Shown piece by piece: positions 37,637 through 47,145 of a stretch of DNA of 64,000 nt. Source of the DNA: Microglena sp. YARC (Eukaryota > Chlorophyta > Chlorophyceae > Chlamydomonadales > Chlamydomonadaceae); NCBI GenBank assembly GCA_022414725.1, contig CM039467.1:12716948-12780947 (forward strand), read 5' to 3'. Numbering within the stretch: position 1 is the stretch's first letter; the number at the start of each line of letters is the position of its first letter. The position numbers and the translations under genes are program-made. The notes below the pieces were generated by a model. The model searched no databases, was not told the DNA's origin, and saw nothing but the letters and a program-made list of their open reading frames with translations.

Positions 37637-38368
37637 CTATAGTACTCCTCCTCCTCCTCCGTTGTTGATGCTCATGCTCATGCTCATGACGGAAGAAACC
37701 GCGGTGTTTTTGTCGTCGTCGTGTTGGTGTGGGTGTTGGTGTTGTTTTTGTCTTTGTTTATCGCGGCACCACGATTCAAACACTTCGAGCGTTACGGGTG
37801 CCTCCTCGACGTACACCTTCACGATGGCATCGATGAGGGGGGTGTCTTTCTCCCGGAACACCTCTAGCAGCTCGGCCGACCTAGGGAAGAGACAGTGGCG
37901 CCACACGATCTTCTCGAGGAGGGCGCGCTTGCAGTCCCGCTCAGATGCACGGAGACGCGCATGCGTCTGCAGGAAGCACGTGGCCATCCTGTCGATCATA
38001 CCCTTTTGCATGACGGTATCTTGGGCGTGGGTGAGCGGGAGACATCCGACGAGCGCTCCCTGCATTGCGTCATCGACACTCAGCTTTTTCACGTTCAGCA
38101 GATCATGGAAGAGGTAATACGCGCACCGCGACGGCGGCGCGCCAGTGACCGCGGCCCATGCGGCGTGGAACGAGAGGTTCTAGTGGAGTCTGCCGTGCGC
38201 GAGGATGCACTTCGGTTGCACAAAAAAATGGTTGTTGCTGTTGGTTGTTGCTGTTGGTGTTCGTTGTTGCTGTTTTTGTTGCACCACCACAACATCCTCC
38301 GTCAATGCGGCCAGTCTCGCGTGATCATCGTCCACGATGTCGAAAACGTCTTTCAACAAGAAGTCCAT
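37637..38368 (-). CDS. Hypothetical protein with in-frame TAG
   Basis: From ATG 38368 the frame reads MDFLLKDVFDIVDDDHARLA, a Gln/Asn linker, then a TAG at 38180-38182. It continues in the same register with NLSFHAAWAAVTGAPPSRCA and a helical region to the stop at 37637. The sequence on both sides is equally protein-like. The C-terminus is a Gln/His and Gly-rich tail. It is the upstream partner of the glycosyltransferase gene. Family not recognised. Confidence 0.5.
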
Positions 38369-38597
38369 GACACTGGATGTTGTGTTGTGTACTGCACTGC
38401 ACTGCACTGCGCACACCCGACCGATCCTTACTTTTTTTAGTGGGTTTTTCTTTATGCTACATAATCATCACGGAACTGGAGTAATACTGTAATATGGTAT
38501 AAAGGATCTGGAACTTACTCATTTTGATAACTGACTTGTTTGCTTGCGAGTCTCGCGATCTCCATCACCATCTCCTTTTCACGTACCATTTTTTTGT

Positions 38598-40160
38598 ATG
38601 GATGACTCTTCGTCCTACTCTCGGCAGACGGGTCACTCGTTGATCGACCGATACTTTGCTTCGGACGGCGATGGCGCCCAGCTTGTGAAGTACCATACAC
38701 ACTCCTTCAACGACTTCGTGGACACCAAGCTGGAGTGCGTGATCAACGGGATGAACCCCATCGAGGTCGGCGACACGTATTGCACCCGCATGCGCCAGTT
38801 CAAGAGCGTGCTGAGCATCAGCTTAGTAAACCCCACGCTCGCTCTTCCGACGATGTGCGAGAAGGACGGGATGTCGAAGGTGATGTACCCGAACGACGCG
38901 CGCATGCGCAACATGACGTACTCGTCCTCCCTTACGGTCGACGCTAACGGGGAGGTGCGCACGTGGAACAACGAATTGGGCGAGTACATCGTGAACTCGA
39001 AGCGCGTCACCGGAGTGAGCCTAGGCCGCAGCCCCCTCATGATTCGCAGTCGAAACTGCATGTTCTCCAAGCAGACTACGCCAGCGCCCTACGACGAGTG
39101 CCAGTACGGCTTTGGCGGCTACTTTGTGGTCAACGGCAACGAGAAGGTCGTCATCAGCCAGGACCGAATCTCCGAGAACCGCACGTACGTGTTCACGAAC
39201 ACGATGAAAACGTCATCGTGCTATTCTTACACCGCCGAGGTGTGGTCCGTGAACCACGCCAAGTTCATGGCCCCGAAGACCACGCTGCTGAAGCTGTCGA
39301 AGAAGTCGGACCAGTTCGGTGTCTGCATCCGCGCGAACGTTCACCACGTGCGCGCCGAGGTGCGCGTCTTCGTGCTCTTCCGAGCGCTGGGCGTGCTCAC
39401 CGACAAGGACATCGTGCGCTTCATCGTGCGCGACGAGAAGGATGCAAACTTCGAGCGAATCGCCGTGAGCCTCGCGGGATGCATCGACGAGGCCACGGAG
39501 GTGCGCACCCAGAAGCAGGCGTGGGACTTTCTGGCGCAGTTTGTACAGTCATTGTACAACAACCACAACAACAACAACAACAACGCTGCCACCACCACGA
39601 AGAAGAACAGCGCCAATGCATCTACATCCGCATCTGGAGTAGAAGTGACAGCGAACGAGGACGAGGACGAGGACGAGGAAGGACAAGAACGAACAACAAC
39701 AAAAGCGTCATCAGGAGGAGGAGGCAGCAATACTCATGATGATAACAATAACAATAACAACAACAATAACAATGTTCCGGTTGGCAGCGTTCCGGTCGGT
39801 CCTCATACAGCTGCTTCCTTCGTCCCTAGGGAAGGTTTTTCTCATCTGTACAATTTCATCCAGAGCATTATGACGAAGGACGTCCTCCCACATGTCGGCA
39901 CCTGCTACCGTCGCAAGGCGTTGTACCTTGGCTACATGGTGAACAAGCTTCTTCGCTGCAGCATGGGACTTTCGTCCTTGGACGACCGCGACTCTTACGT
40001 GAACAAGCGTTTGGACACGCCCGGCGTCCTGTTGGCGAACCTGTTCCGCCACTACTACTGCAAGATGGTCAAGGAGCTTCGTTCGAGTCTCCAGAGTCTG
40101 ATGAAGGGCGACTACCGCGCGACGCGCGTGATCAATTCGATCACGCGTCCCTACCTGTGA
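38598..40160 (+). CDS. rpb2: RNA polymerase subunit RPB2, N-terminal part only
   Basis: 520 residues covering the protrusion and lobe of the second-largest RNA polymerase subunit: FVDTKLECVINGMNPI, RNCMFSK, GGYFVVNGNEKVVISQDR, and DDRDSYVNKRLDTPGVLLANLF in the fork. It stops at TGA 40158 just before the place where the conserved LKYSLATGNWG-type motif would be expected. The catalytic hybrid-binding, wall and clamp domains are not found in the window. A low-complexity Asn/Ser/Glu insert lies at about residues 320-395. Explanations are a split gene, an intron or mobile insertion, or loss. The start at 38598 gives the usual N-terminus. Confidence 0.82.
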   Translation: MDDSSSYSRQTGHSLIDRYFASDGDGAQLVKYHTHSFNDFVDTKLECVINGMNPIEVGDTYCTRMRQFKSVLSISLVNPTLALPTMCEKDGMSKVMYPNDARMRNMTYSSSLTVDANGEVRTWNNELGEYIVNSKRVTGVSLGRSPLMIRSRNCMFSKQTTPAPYDECQYGFGGYFVVNGNEKVVISQDRISENRTYVFTNTMKTSSCYSYTAEVWSVNHAKFMAPKTTLLKLSKKSDQFGVCIRANVHHVRAEVRVFVLFRALGVLTDKDIVRFIVRDEKDANFERIAVSLAGCIDEATEVRTQKQAWDFLAQFVQSLYNNHNNNNNNAATTTKKNSANASTSASGVEVTANEDEDEDEEGQERTTTKASSGGGGSNTHDDNNNNNNNNNNVPVGSVPVGPHTAASFVPREGFSHLYNFIQSIMTKDVLPHVGTCYRRKALYLGYMVNKLLRCSMGLSSLDDRDSYVNKRLDTPGVLLANLFRHYYCKMVKELRSSLQSLMKGDYRATRVINSITRPYL

Positions 40161-40309
40161 AGATGGAGTGAAAGCTGTTTGTAGTTTGTTTCGACCTGCT
40201 TGGAGAGCGTTTGTTGGGGACTACGTGTTTGTGGGGGCGGGATTATATCTTTGAGGGCTTCTATAATGACTTTTTGTAGTTCAACTTCTTGTTTTTTGTG
40301 TTTAGTTTC

Positions 40310-40490
40310 TTGTTTAACTTTTTGATTTTTGAGTTGAACTTTTTGATTTTTGAGTTTAGCTTTTTGATTTTTGAGTTTAGCTTTTTGATTTTTGAGTTTA
40401 GCTTTTTGTTCTTTGAGTTTAGCCTTTTGTTCTTTACCTATTGTCTATTTTTTACCTATTGTCTAGTGTTCTTTACCTATTGTCTGTACA
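40310..40490. repeat. AT-rich tandem repeat after RPB2
   Basis: Six copies of a ~22-bp TTTTTGATTTTTGAGTTTAG unit are followed by three copies of TTTACCTATTGTCTA. It occupies the region where the rest of RPB2 would have been expected. The open plus-strand frame through it (Phe/Leu/Ile repeats) is not credible as a gene. Confidence 0.8.
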
Positions 40491-40633
40491 ATCAGGTTAC
40501 GGTTGTTGTAATTGATAAAGATACTGCGACCTCCGTTGTCGAGCTGCTTGGGGGCACTGAAGGTGATCTTGCTCACGGCAACGTTGCAAGGGAAGGTGAC
40601 ATCGCTCGCGACAGATTTAGTAGCAGTAGCCAT
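40463..40633 (-). pseudogene. Short N-terminal fragment of a possible DUF5871-like protein
   Basis: 56 residues with VSKITFSAPKQLDNGGRSIF and NYNNRNLIVQTIG, a layout seen at the start of a Nucleocytoviricota family of unknown function that I recall as DUF5871. The frame ends where the TTTACCTATTGTC repeats begin, so the gene was probably cut by the repeat expansion. Confidence 0.35.
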
Positions 40634-40806
40634 AGAAGAAGAGGAAGAAGAGAGACTGATGATTGGGTGGTGTGTGTGCAGGATCAGGAAGTGGGAGGAG
40701 AGGGGAACAAAGCCGATATCCAACACATATCGGGGCACCCTTTATACTTATATCTACTAAAGCTTGCGAGGCGCGGCTTCATGTGGAGGAAGAGGAGGAG
40801 AATGAT

Positions 40807-40866
40807 GTTACTGTCGAGCTAGTCAATAATGTTACACTTATTTTCTTGCGTTTGTTTTTAATGTAA
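40807..40866 (+). mobile_element. Left-end fragment of the Fanzor/TnpB-like small element
   Basis: Sixty bases from GTTACTGTCGAGCTAGTCAA to AATGTAAT match the left ends at 6844 and 44093. Nothing else of the element follows. Confidence 0.65.
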
Positions 40867-41497
40867 TTAGAGAACAATTAGAGCTGCCGTGCTGGAGTTC
40901 CTGCACCTTGCGCTGGAAATCCGAACGCGGCATGCGCTGCGTAGGGTAGGCTGCGTAGTGCATGCCATGGATTTGAACGATGCCCCGATTACTGCTTGAC
41001 ATGGACATGAAGTAGCTTTCTGGGCAGAGTGTGGCCTTCGGTGCGTCCTTGTTGATTTTGAACTCAAGGAACACGTTTTGGTGGATGGCAATGTTTGGCA
41101 GCAAACCATTGGCAAGTAGTATCGTGTTACGATGACATGGCTCATACGAGGAGGAGGCTTTCTTCTTTCTTGCAAAGTACTGGTGCACTGCTATTGACAG
41201 CTGGCTGATCGATTGCCTGATATGGGTCGTTTCATTTAAGTGTTCCGTCGAGTGTATCTGAAATCACGTCCTTCTCTCCCAGTGGCTGTGGGAACCGATG
41301 GAGGACATGATGGGGCTGGGAGTCCCCATTAAGTTGTAGCTGGGACAACAATGCAATTTACATGATTCAAATAAAATGAAACATAGTCGTATCAGGCTTC
41401 AAGCCAGGGGCCCATTCATTCAAGTTCCTGTAAAAACAAATGTACCACAATCTATCGGTTGACGTCGAGTGGCATGTAGACCTCGTTCACCGCTGGG
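40867..41497. other. Intergenic stretch with a weak minus-strand frame and a TIR-like block
   Basis: A minus-strand frame (40838-41188) reads FLEFKINKDAPKATLCPESY and RGIVQIHGMHYAAYPTQ, which looks protein-like, but I cannot place it and it overlaps an element fragment. At 41227-41255 an inverted copy of the family 3 end (GTTCCGTCGA side) is present. The rest holds no supported gene. Confidence 0.35.
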
Positions 41498-43628
41498 TCA
41501 ATCGGGTAGAACATGCCATGGCGCCTGTACCTTGAAAACTTTAGAGCCCCCCCCCACATGATCCTCCTCGATGCTCTTCCACCGGCCGAGCAAGTTTCTC
41601 AAGACGTACACGAGCCTGTTGAACGAACGCATGTATCCTTCGTAGTCGCTGCGCGCCATGCAGAGGGTCGTAATCTGCTTCATCTCAGAAGGAGTCAGAG
41701 GCGCGTGCATCATCATCGCGTGCATCTCTATCTTGTTCGATGCGGATACGGATAGTATGCTGCCAACACAGCAAGCGCTGCTTGGGATGGTGGTGGTAAT
41801 GGTGGTGCCCTCACCCCCCTCCTCCTCTATGTTGATCCCTCCCATGCGACGAACTATGTCGCTCATATTCCGCTTTCCTTCCTTGTATCGCTGGGCGATG
41901 ATTAGCGACTCGGCTGCGAAGAGACCGTCGAGTCGGCCTGCAGCGATGCGGTTATTGATACCTACAAAGTGAGTGGTGTACTTCCCCCTGCTTCGGAGCA
42001 TTTGCGTCCGTCTGTGTCCCGGTACTGCGCTGTTGAATCCCTTGTACATGTACTTCATGACACGGTTCACACTGCCGAGTCCCCAGAACTCTAGTTCTAC
42101 GAAGAACATCGTGCTGCGCAACGCCTCGACGAACGTCGGTGCGCATAGGACCTCCAGCGCATCGGACGCCGGGTTGTAAGCGATGGCGGTCCTTGAAGGG
42201 GCGATGTCAAAGTTGAGGATCAGTGTGGCGATGTCCTTGTTCATGCTCAGGATGACCTGGATGACGGGGCGGGTGGTGGTGTTGTGGTCTCCCCCCCCCC
42301 CCCCCCCGATGATGTTCAAAGCGTGCCGCGTCCTGACGATGTTTCCGGCGTAGAGCCTCTCGATTTCCGCGACTATGCTCTCGGCCTCCCCTTAGTCCTC
42401 CACACCTACGAGGAAGAGGTCGTAGTCCCTGTGCGTCTTCGTCTTCTCCATCCCAGTGACGACATGGCCCAGCGCGGCTCCCCCTGCGAGCACCAGCTTT
42501 CCAGCGCCTAGTCGCAACAGCGCCAGCACATCCGTAGGGAGGGACTTGTGCAGTTGTTTGGAGGGCTCTACTATCGTGAGAGAGCTATTAGCATCGTCCG
42601 AGAAGATGCGACCGCGACCGAGTTTTTTGGAGTCGATTCCTCCGAAGAGCCAATCGACGTTTCGGGAGACGACCACCGGTGGTGGACGACCCGATGTTCG
42701 CCTTATGGGAGACACAGGGTCGTCGAGATTCAAGAGACACGTGTTCCTTGCGGTAGCGTTGTCGCTCGTCCGACAGTTCCACTCCAGTGCCATGGCGTCC
42801 CACATGCGCGGGTTCTGACGCAAGATGTCAAGACTCGCGGTGGCGGCTTCGAGGAGGCGTTGCAACCTGTCCTGACGCAACCCGAGCATGTCTGCCTCCA
42901 CACACAAGCGACGGAACCCATTGTGCAACATTCTTCTGAATCCATGACGACTGCTGCACTTGTCCTGGCGTCACTTGCACTGGCCACCATCAGATTGTTC
43001 TTGTCATTGTCATTGTCATTGTCATTGTCATTGTCAAAAACGAACACACCGAACTTGTGGCCGTCCAGGACAGACTTCTTGTGGCCGTCCAGGACGAACT
43101 TGTCGCCATGCAGGACGTAATGGTTGAACATGAACATGATGTCCGCTCGCGAGTATGTATTGGCAGTGTTCGACACGGCCTTGTACAAGGCGATGAAGCT
43201 GATGCGTGTGCATGGAGCAGGGACGGGAATAGGGGGGGGGACGGAGGAGGAGTCCGGGTTAGTATGGTTGTGGTCATGTAGAATGCTGCCGTATTGATGA
43301 TGATCATGATCCAGGAAGGGCTCGAAGAAAGAGAATAGGTGAAGCACCTTGCTGTCTGAAGGGATGTTGAACGTTTCTCGGTTGCGAAATTGTAGCGTGA
43401 CGAACGTCGTCGTCGTCGTCGTCGTCGTCTTCATCTTGCTTGCTTGCTTCATCATCCTCTCCTCGAGCGATATCGCCACATGTTTCAGGATCTCGTCTGG
43501 GATGTGCACGAGCACGTTCTTGTGTATCTTGCAGCGTTCGATAGTGTTATCGCACGGATGCATGATGCGTGCCTTGGAGAGCGGGCGGATCCATTTTTTA
43601 CCCTGACTTGGAGCATGTGTGTCTGCCA
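41498..43628 (-). CDS. NTase-like giant-virus protein, frameshift and in-frame TAA
   Basis: The middle of the protein has LVLAGGAALGHVVTG and HRDYDLFLVG, a GG..(D)xD pattern like the nucleotidyltransferase fold. It is followed by VIQVILSMNKDIATLILNFDIAPS, AIAYNP and VNRVMKYMYKGFNSAVPGHR, a recurring layout in proteins of giant viruses. The N-terminal part begins at ATG 43628 (MADTHAPSQGKKW) with VTLQFRNRETFNIPSDS. The frame changes near 42930-42960, and a TAA at 42392-42394 interrupts between VGVED and GEAESIVAEIERLY. A run of 17 C at 42291-42307 encodes poly-Gly. Function unknown. Confidence 0.5.
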
Positions 43629-43639
43629 TCTGTTTACAC

Positions 43640-44080
43640 TCAGTAAAATGTGTTGTTGTATTGGAGTTGGTTTTCCCCTTTCTTCGAGACGAGTTGCATG
43701 CGTTCAAGTGGCGCTGGTAGCGTGGACAAGTCGTGTATGTATTGGCGGTACATGCTTGCTTCCCGTATGATTTGCGGGACGCAGAAGTTGAGCACCAAAT
43801 GGTTAAGGTCTCTCACCTGTTCGAGGATGACCGCTCTGTTTCCCTCTCTGTTCTCGGCGTCTGTGAGGAACACGGAGCGCATGACGAACACCAGTTGCTC
43901 TTCGGACTGTCGGCCTACTACGAGCTTTCGATCCGAGTCTACCCAAACGCGGTAGCGGATCGCTTGGTGCAGCGCGTCCAAGTTGGCGTCGCTGAAGAAC
44001 ACGTTAGCTAAGATGGAAGGCTGAAGGGACACCATGCGCGAGCGCGCATTGTTTGATTCTTCTTGTTGGTTCATGATCAT
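43640..44080 (-). CDS. DUF5761-family (virion-associated) protein
   Basis: 146 residues, intact. It shows the family layout ANVFFSDANLDALHQAIRYR, GRQSEEQLVFVMRSVFL, LNHLVLNFCVPQI and YRQYIHDLSTLPAPLERM, ending with a KKGENQLQYNN tail. Members occur in algal viruses and mimivirus relatives, where they are regarded as small virion or capsid-associated proteins. It lies 11 bases upstream of the NTase-like gene on the same strand. ATG 44080 or 44074. Confidence 0.72.
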   Translation of the reverse strand: MIMNQQEESNNARSRMVSLQPSILANVFFSDANLDALHQAIRYRVWVDSDRKLVVGRQSEEQLVFVMRSVFLTDAENREGNRAVILEQVRDLNHLVLNFCVPQIIREASMYRQYIHDLSTLPAPLERMQLVSKKGENQLQYNNTFY

Positions 44081-44092
44081 TAATTATGATTT

Positions 44093-44580
44093 GTTACTGT
44101 CGAGCTAGTCAATAATGTTACACTTATTTTATTTTTACTTGCGTTTGTTTTTAATGTAATGGGTGGAAATGTACCCGCTCGACCGGAGGAAAATGGCCTG
44201 CCATATTTATTCACTTATTTTGAGTTGAAGGAAGACGTCAGTTTTGCTACAGGTTAGCCACACAACAGTTGCCGTAGTGGTTCGAGGCTTGCCCTGGTGT
44301 AGTTCCACCAGCAACAACAATGGCAAGTTTTTTGTTAACCGCGACCTGAATGCCGCCGTCAATATTCTCACCTGCGCCGTGTCTCCCAAGCGCCCGTCTT
44401 GGTTGAGACGCACACCTGGTCTGCCGCCTTTGGAGAAACAACGCGTAGCAAAACTCATAATTTGTTGAGGGTGGGCGGGTGCTCAATGAGCCCTAGGCCT
44501 CAACTCAGGCTCAGCACTTGCTGAGCCATACACGATGAAGTCAAGGGTGTAACATTATTCACTTGATGGAGTGTACACTC
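44093..44580 (+). mobile_element. Fanzor/TnpB-like small element, most complete copy
   Basis: About 490 bp bounded by GTCAATAATGTTACAC (44108-44123) and its inverted copy GTGTAACATTATTCAC (44547-44562, one mismatch). Between them lies an AT-rich left arm, a short coding remnant of a TnpB/Fanzor nuclease, and a ~100-base non-coding right arm with a perfect 8-bp hairpin GGCTCAGC/GCTGAGCC near 44509. Fragments of the same element are at 6844, 11986, 40807 and 58693. It is non-autonomous as it stands. Confidence 0.75.
44278..44468 (+). pseudogene. Fanzor/TnpB C-terminal remnant
   Basis: Reads GLPWCSSTSNNNGKFFVN then RDLNAAVNIL, the end of the zinc ribbon and the RuvC-III motif with the catalytic-type Asp of TnpB/Fanzor nucleases, followed by a Pro/Arg tail ending KQRVAKLIIC. 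Most of the nuclease (RuvC-I, RuvC-II) is missing. The same peptide is encoded at 12020-12110. Confidence 0.7.
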
Positions 44581-44675
44581 TTACCATATATAAAAATGGT
44601 GCGTGCGTGTGACACGATGTCTAAAAAAAAGCCGCATCATGAAAGATCATCAGAAATCAGAAAAGAACCACTAAA

Positions 44676-45028
44676 ATGTTGGCCATAATTTTCGCAGCCT
44701 TGGCGGTAATTTCATGCGTGGTCGTGTGTTTCGTGATGGGCAGCATCAATCGCATGAAAATGGGGAAAGCGAAATGCCACTCTGGATGGGGTCCATGATC
44801 CCGGCCTTGAAGGAAAAGTACGAAGCAGCGAAGCAATTTAACGACACTGCCAGCGACACAGAAGCATCAAAATTGCCAGTGGCACAGCAACCTCACCTTC
44901 TGAATCAATCCCCCCCCCCAAGTAATACCCCCCATCTTGCTGATACAACAACGTCGGTGCACCCCCCCCATGTGCATGAAGGGGGGCAGTCTGAAACAAC
45001 ACCCCTGCTACTGTCGACGGAACAGTAA
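44676..45028 (+). CDS. Small N-terminally anchored protein, frameshifted
   Basis: An ATG at 44676 opens with a signal anchor, MLAIIFAALAVISCVVVCFV, and stops after 40 codons at GWGP. The neighbouring frame continues at the same place with MIPALKEKYEAAKQFNDTAS and a Pro/Thr/His-rich tail to TAA 45028. The last residues are encoded by a TIR-like block, so the tail end may have been altered by insertion. Function unknown. Confidence 0.45.
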
Positions 45029-45164
45029 AATGAAACATACAGCTAGGGACATTTGATAGTGGGACACCTTGTATTTTGGGGATTTGACCAATTCAAGTTT
45101 TGTAACCGATCTTGTCAATACAGATACTGTCTTCAGGAGATTGACACAAAACATTCAAGGCATG

Positions 45165-45410
45165 TTAAGACACAGAAGTTACATGATCAAAGTAGCCTGA
45201 CAAGTTAACGTGTTGGCTTACATCGTGCGCATCAATAATCATTTTCAAAGCGTTCCTGTAATCAAATAATTCTGCTACATCTGGAATTATTGGGCACGCG
45301 CAGCGATATTTTCGCTTGAGCAAACTGAACACATTCTCAATAGCGTTAAACTTTGGACTGTAAGGAGGTACAAAGAGCGGGCGTATTCCTACAGAATCGA
45401 ACGCATAGAT
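45165..45410 (-). pseudogene. DDE transposase C-terminal fragment (Tc1/mariner-IS630 type)
   Basis: The minus strand reads SVGIRPLFVPPYSPKFNAIE then NVFSLLKRKYR, matching the PPYSP-x-x-N-x-IE signature that holds the last catalytic acid of Tc1/mariner-type DDE transposases, and continues helically to a TAA at 45165. The two earlier catalytic acids are absent, so the gene is a remnant. It is below the size that simple frame calling would report. Confidence 0.72.
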
Positions 45411-45439
45411 CGTCTCTGATCAGGAAGTGCCTTTCAGAT

Positions 45440-45940
45440 CAGACCTTTCAGAAAGAGATCAGGAAGTGCCTTTCTCGTCGTAAGAATGTTCTGTTCAAAA
45501 ACGTTGACGAACGCAACACTTCATGTACATGTCACGGATGCTTCCAGAGGCTCGTCAACATGAAAGCAGACAGTGCCGTTTGGCGCGGAGATTACAGAGA
45601 GTCCCCTATCAACGGGACTATAACGTTTGAGAAGCAGAAGACGGTGGTGAAGAACGTCAAGGTCCACAAAGTACTGCACTGTAGAGACAGTGTCAAAAGC
45701 GCATCATCCAATGTGTGCTGTGGTGCAACCTGGAACCGAGACGTGAACGCTGCCAAGAACCTTCTTCTGCTTCTGACAACGTGGATGGACGGGAGAGAGC
45801 GGCCGGTGGCATTCTGTGTGCCCTCGCCTCCCCCTGAAACCCCAGTTTCCAGAGAGGCAAGTGTGAGTGCTCAACCGACCGACCCACATGGGTCTGTCAG
45901 CAGCTTACCTTGTTATCCTTTGGGCCAGCTTAACTGCTAA
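45440..45940 (+). pseudogene. Fanzor nuclease C-terminal fragment
   Basis: Reads KNVDERNTSCTCHGC (first half of the zinc ribbon) and, after ~50 residues, SNVCCGATWNRDVNAAKN, the second zinc half plus the RuvC-III RDVNAA motif. The CG-x-x-W-x-RD-x-NAA-x-N layout is typical of eukaryotic/viral Fanzor proteins, the TnpB relatives guided by RNA. The N-terminal wedge and RuvC-I/II parts are not present; the preceding sequence contains a direct repeat of GATCAGGAAGTGCCTTTC. It ends at TAA in the conserved right arm of element A. Confidence 0.7.
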
Positions 45941-46157
45941 AATACGGGATGAAGAGCACAAAATGAAATCGCCTTTAGCTGACCTACCCATTGGGTTCAA
46001 GGGTCACCGGTAAGGTGTCCCACAATTTGTGTCTCCGACTGTGGTATCCGCTCTGCTGCTCTCACAATCGCAAGGCTGCACTGCATGGAACTGTTGGAAG
46101 ACTAGGAAGACCGCTTCCATTTGCCCACCGCAGCTATTCTTGTTGTTGATGAGTTAG

Positions 46158-46560
46158 TTATAAAAAAACATATTGTTGTAGACACGCACGATCTCCCACG
46201 ACGCTGCCACGTTGGGGTTTCGGCTCACTATCCGCCAATCCTACGGGTTGTCGGGGTTGTCCCGCACCACATCCCACGTCACGTCCTTGCTGGCCTGATG
46301 ATGATAATCCTGTGGCTCTTTTCCCGTAAAAGATCTCACAAATTTGGGGTTCATCTTCAACCCGTACAAACACCACGGCTTGTCGGGATTGTCCCACACG
46401 ATCTCCAACGATGTCACCAGTCCCACGGCTTGTAGGGGTTGTCCCTTACAATTTCCCACGTTATGTTTTCGTTTTTGCTCAGTCGACTCCAGTTCCAAGG
46501 AAGGTCAGAGTGCGGCGCCATCATCAACTTTTGCTTGATGTGCGAAACGAATAGGGATTA
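46158..46560 (-). pseudogene. Decayed WDW-repeat gene fragment
   Basis: The minus strand encodes LEIVWDNPDKPWCLYGLKMN, DVTWDVVRDNPDNP and related pieces in changing frames, clearly derived from the NPDKPWDW repeat found at 48490 and 59020. Several frame changes and stops make it non-functional. Confidence 0.6.
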
Positions 46561-46692
46561 TTGTCCATGTCCAACATCCAAGTAAGCAAAAGTGCTCGTT
46601 GATTGTTTTATTTTGGTTTTGGTCCCACGTCGGAGTGTGAGCCAGCCAGCCGCCACTTTTTTTGTATTAGATAATACTTAAAACTAATCTAA

Positions 46693-47145
46693 ATGAGCCG
46701 ATCATCATCATCATCGATCGACGACGACCAATTCAATAACAATTACCGCAACAAGCACCCCAATGTCCTATTGGGGCCAGATTCAGGAGCACTGTCCGCA
46801 AAGTACTCAGAGATCCCGCCACGCGCCTTGAACGGAGGTCTATACACCGGCAAACCTTTTTTGAAAGGAGCCCCGTGGGCGAACCAACCAGTGCGACCGG
46901 AGACAGTCAACATGATATACAATAGCCTTCAGAGCATGCACGTACCCCCCGAGGAGGCGATCTACCTTTTCCCAGGAGGAGGCATTCGCCCGGGGAACAA
47001 CGTTCCCGAGCTCCCCGTAGAGTACATAAACACACTGCGCAACTCCGACACCAACTCCATGTGCATTCCCACAGGGGTCTCCTCTAACAAGAAGAAACAC
47101 ATGCAAACACCGCAATTCAGCAGTCACGAGTACATCCAATACTAA
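46693..47145 (+). CDS. Small hypothetical protein
   Basis: 150 residues with a Ser/Asp-rich start and a middle of ALNGGLYTGKPFLKGAPWAN followed by PVRPETVNMIYNSL. No membrane segment and no known motif. Its end overlaps the convergent gene at 47117 by 29 bases. Composition (Gly/Pro/Asn, soluble) would fit a minor virion protein, but this is a guess. Confidence 0.55.
   Translation: MSRSSSSSIDDDQFNNNYRNKHPNVLLGPDSGALSAKYSEIPPRALNGGLYTGKPFLKGAPWANQPVRPETVNMIYNSLQSMHVPPEEAIYLFPGGGIRPGNNVPELPVEYINTLRNSDTNSMCIPTGVSSNKKKHMQTPQFSSHEYIQY

Larger units (their letters stand above)
45040..46041 (+). mobile_element. Tc1/mariner-like element A carrying Fanzor and transposase remnants
   Basis: Ends are inverted: left CAGCTAGGGACATTTGATAG then TGGGACACCTT, right AAGGTGTCCCACAATTTGTG then TCTCCGACTG. 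The left flank is TA; the right flank has TG, probably a mutated TA. The left ~108 and right ~119 bases are shared with element B at 49163-49584. Inside are a DDE transposase C-terminus on the minus strand and a Fanzor C-terminus on the plus strand. Confidence 0.75.

Noticed and set aside
38963..39739. 258-codon plus frame inside RPB2
   Set aside because: Arg/His/Gln-rich alternate frame of a clearly assigned gene.
40289..40822. Phe/Leu/Ile-rich plus-strand frame after RPB2
   Set aside because: Produced by the ~22-bp AT-rich tandem repeat; not a continuation of RPB2 and not a credible protein.
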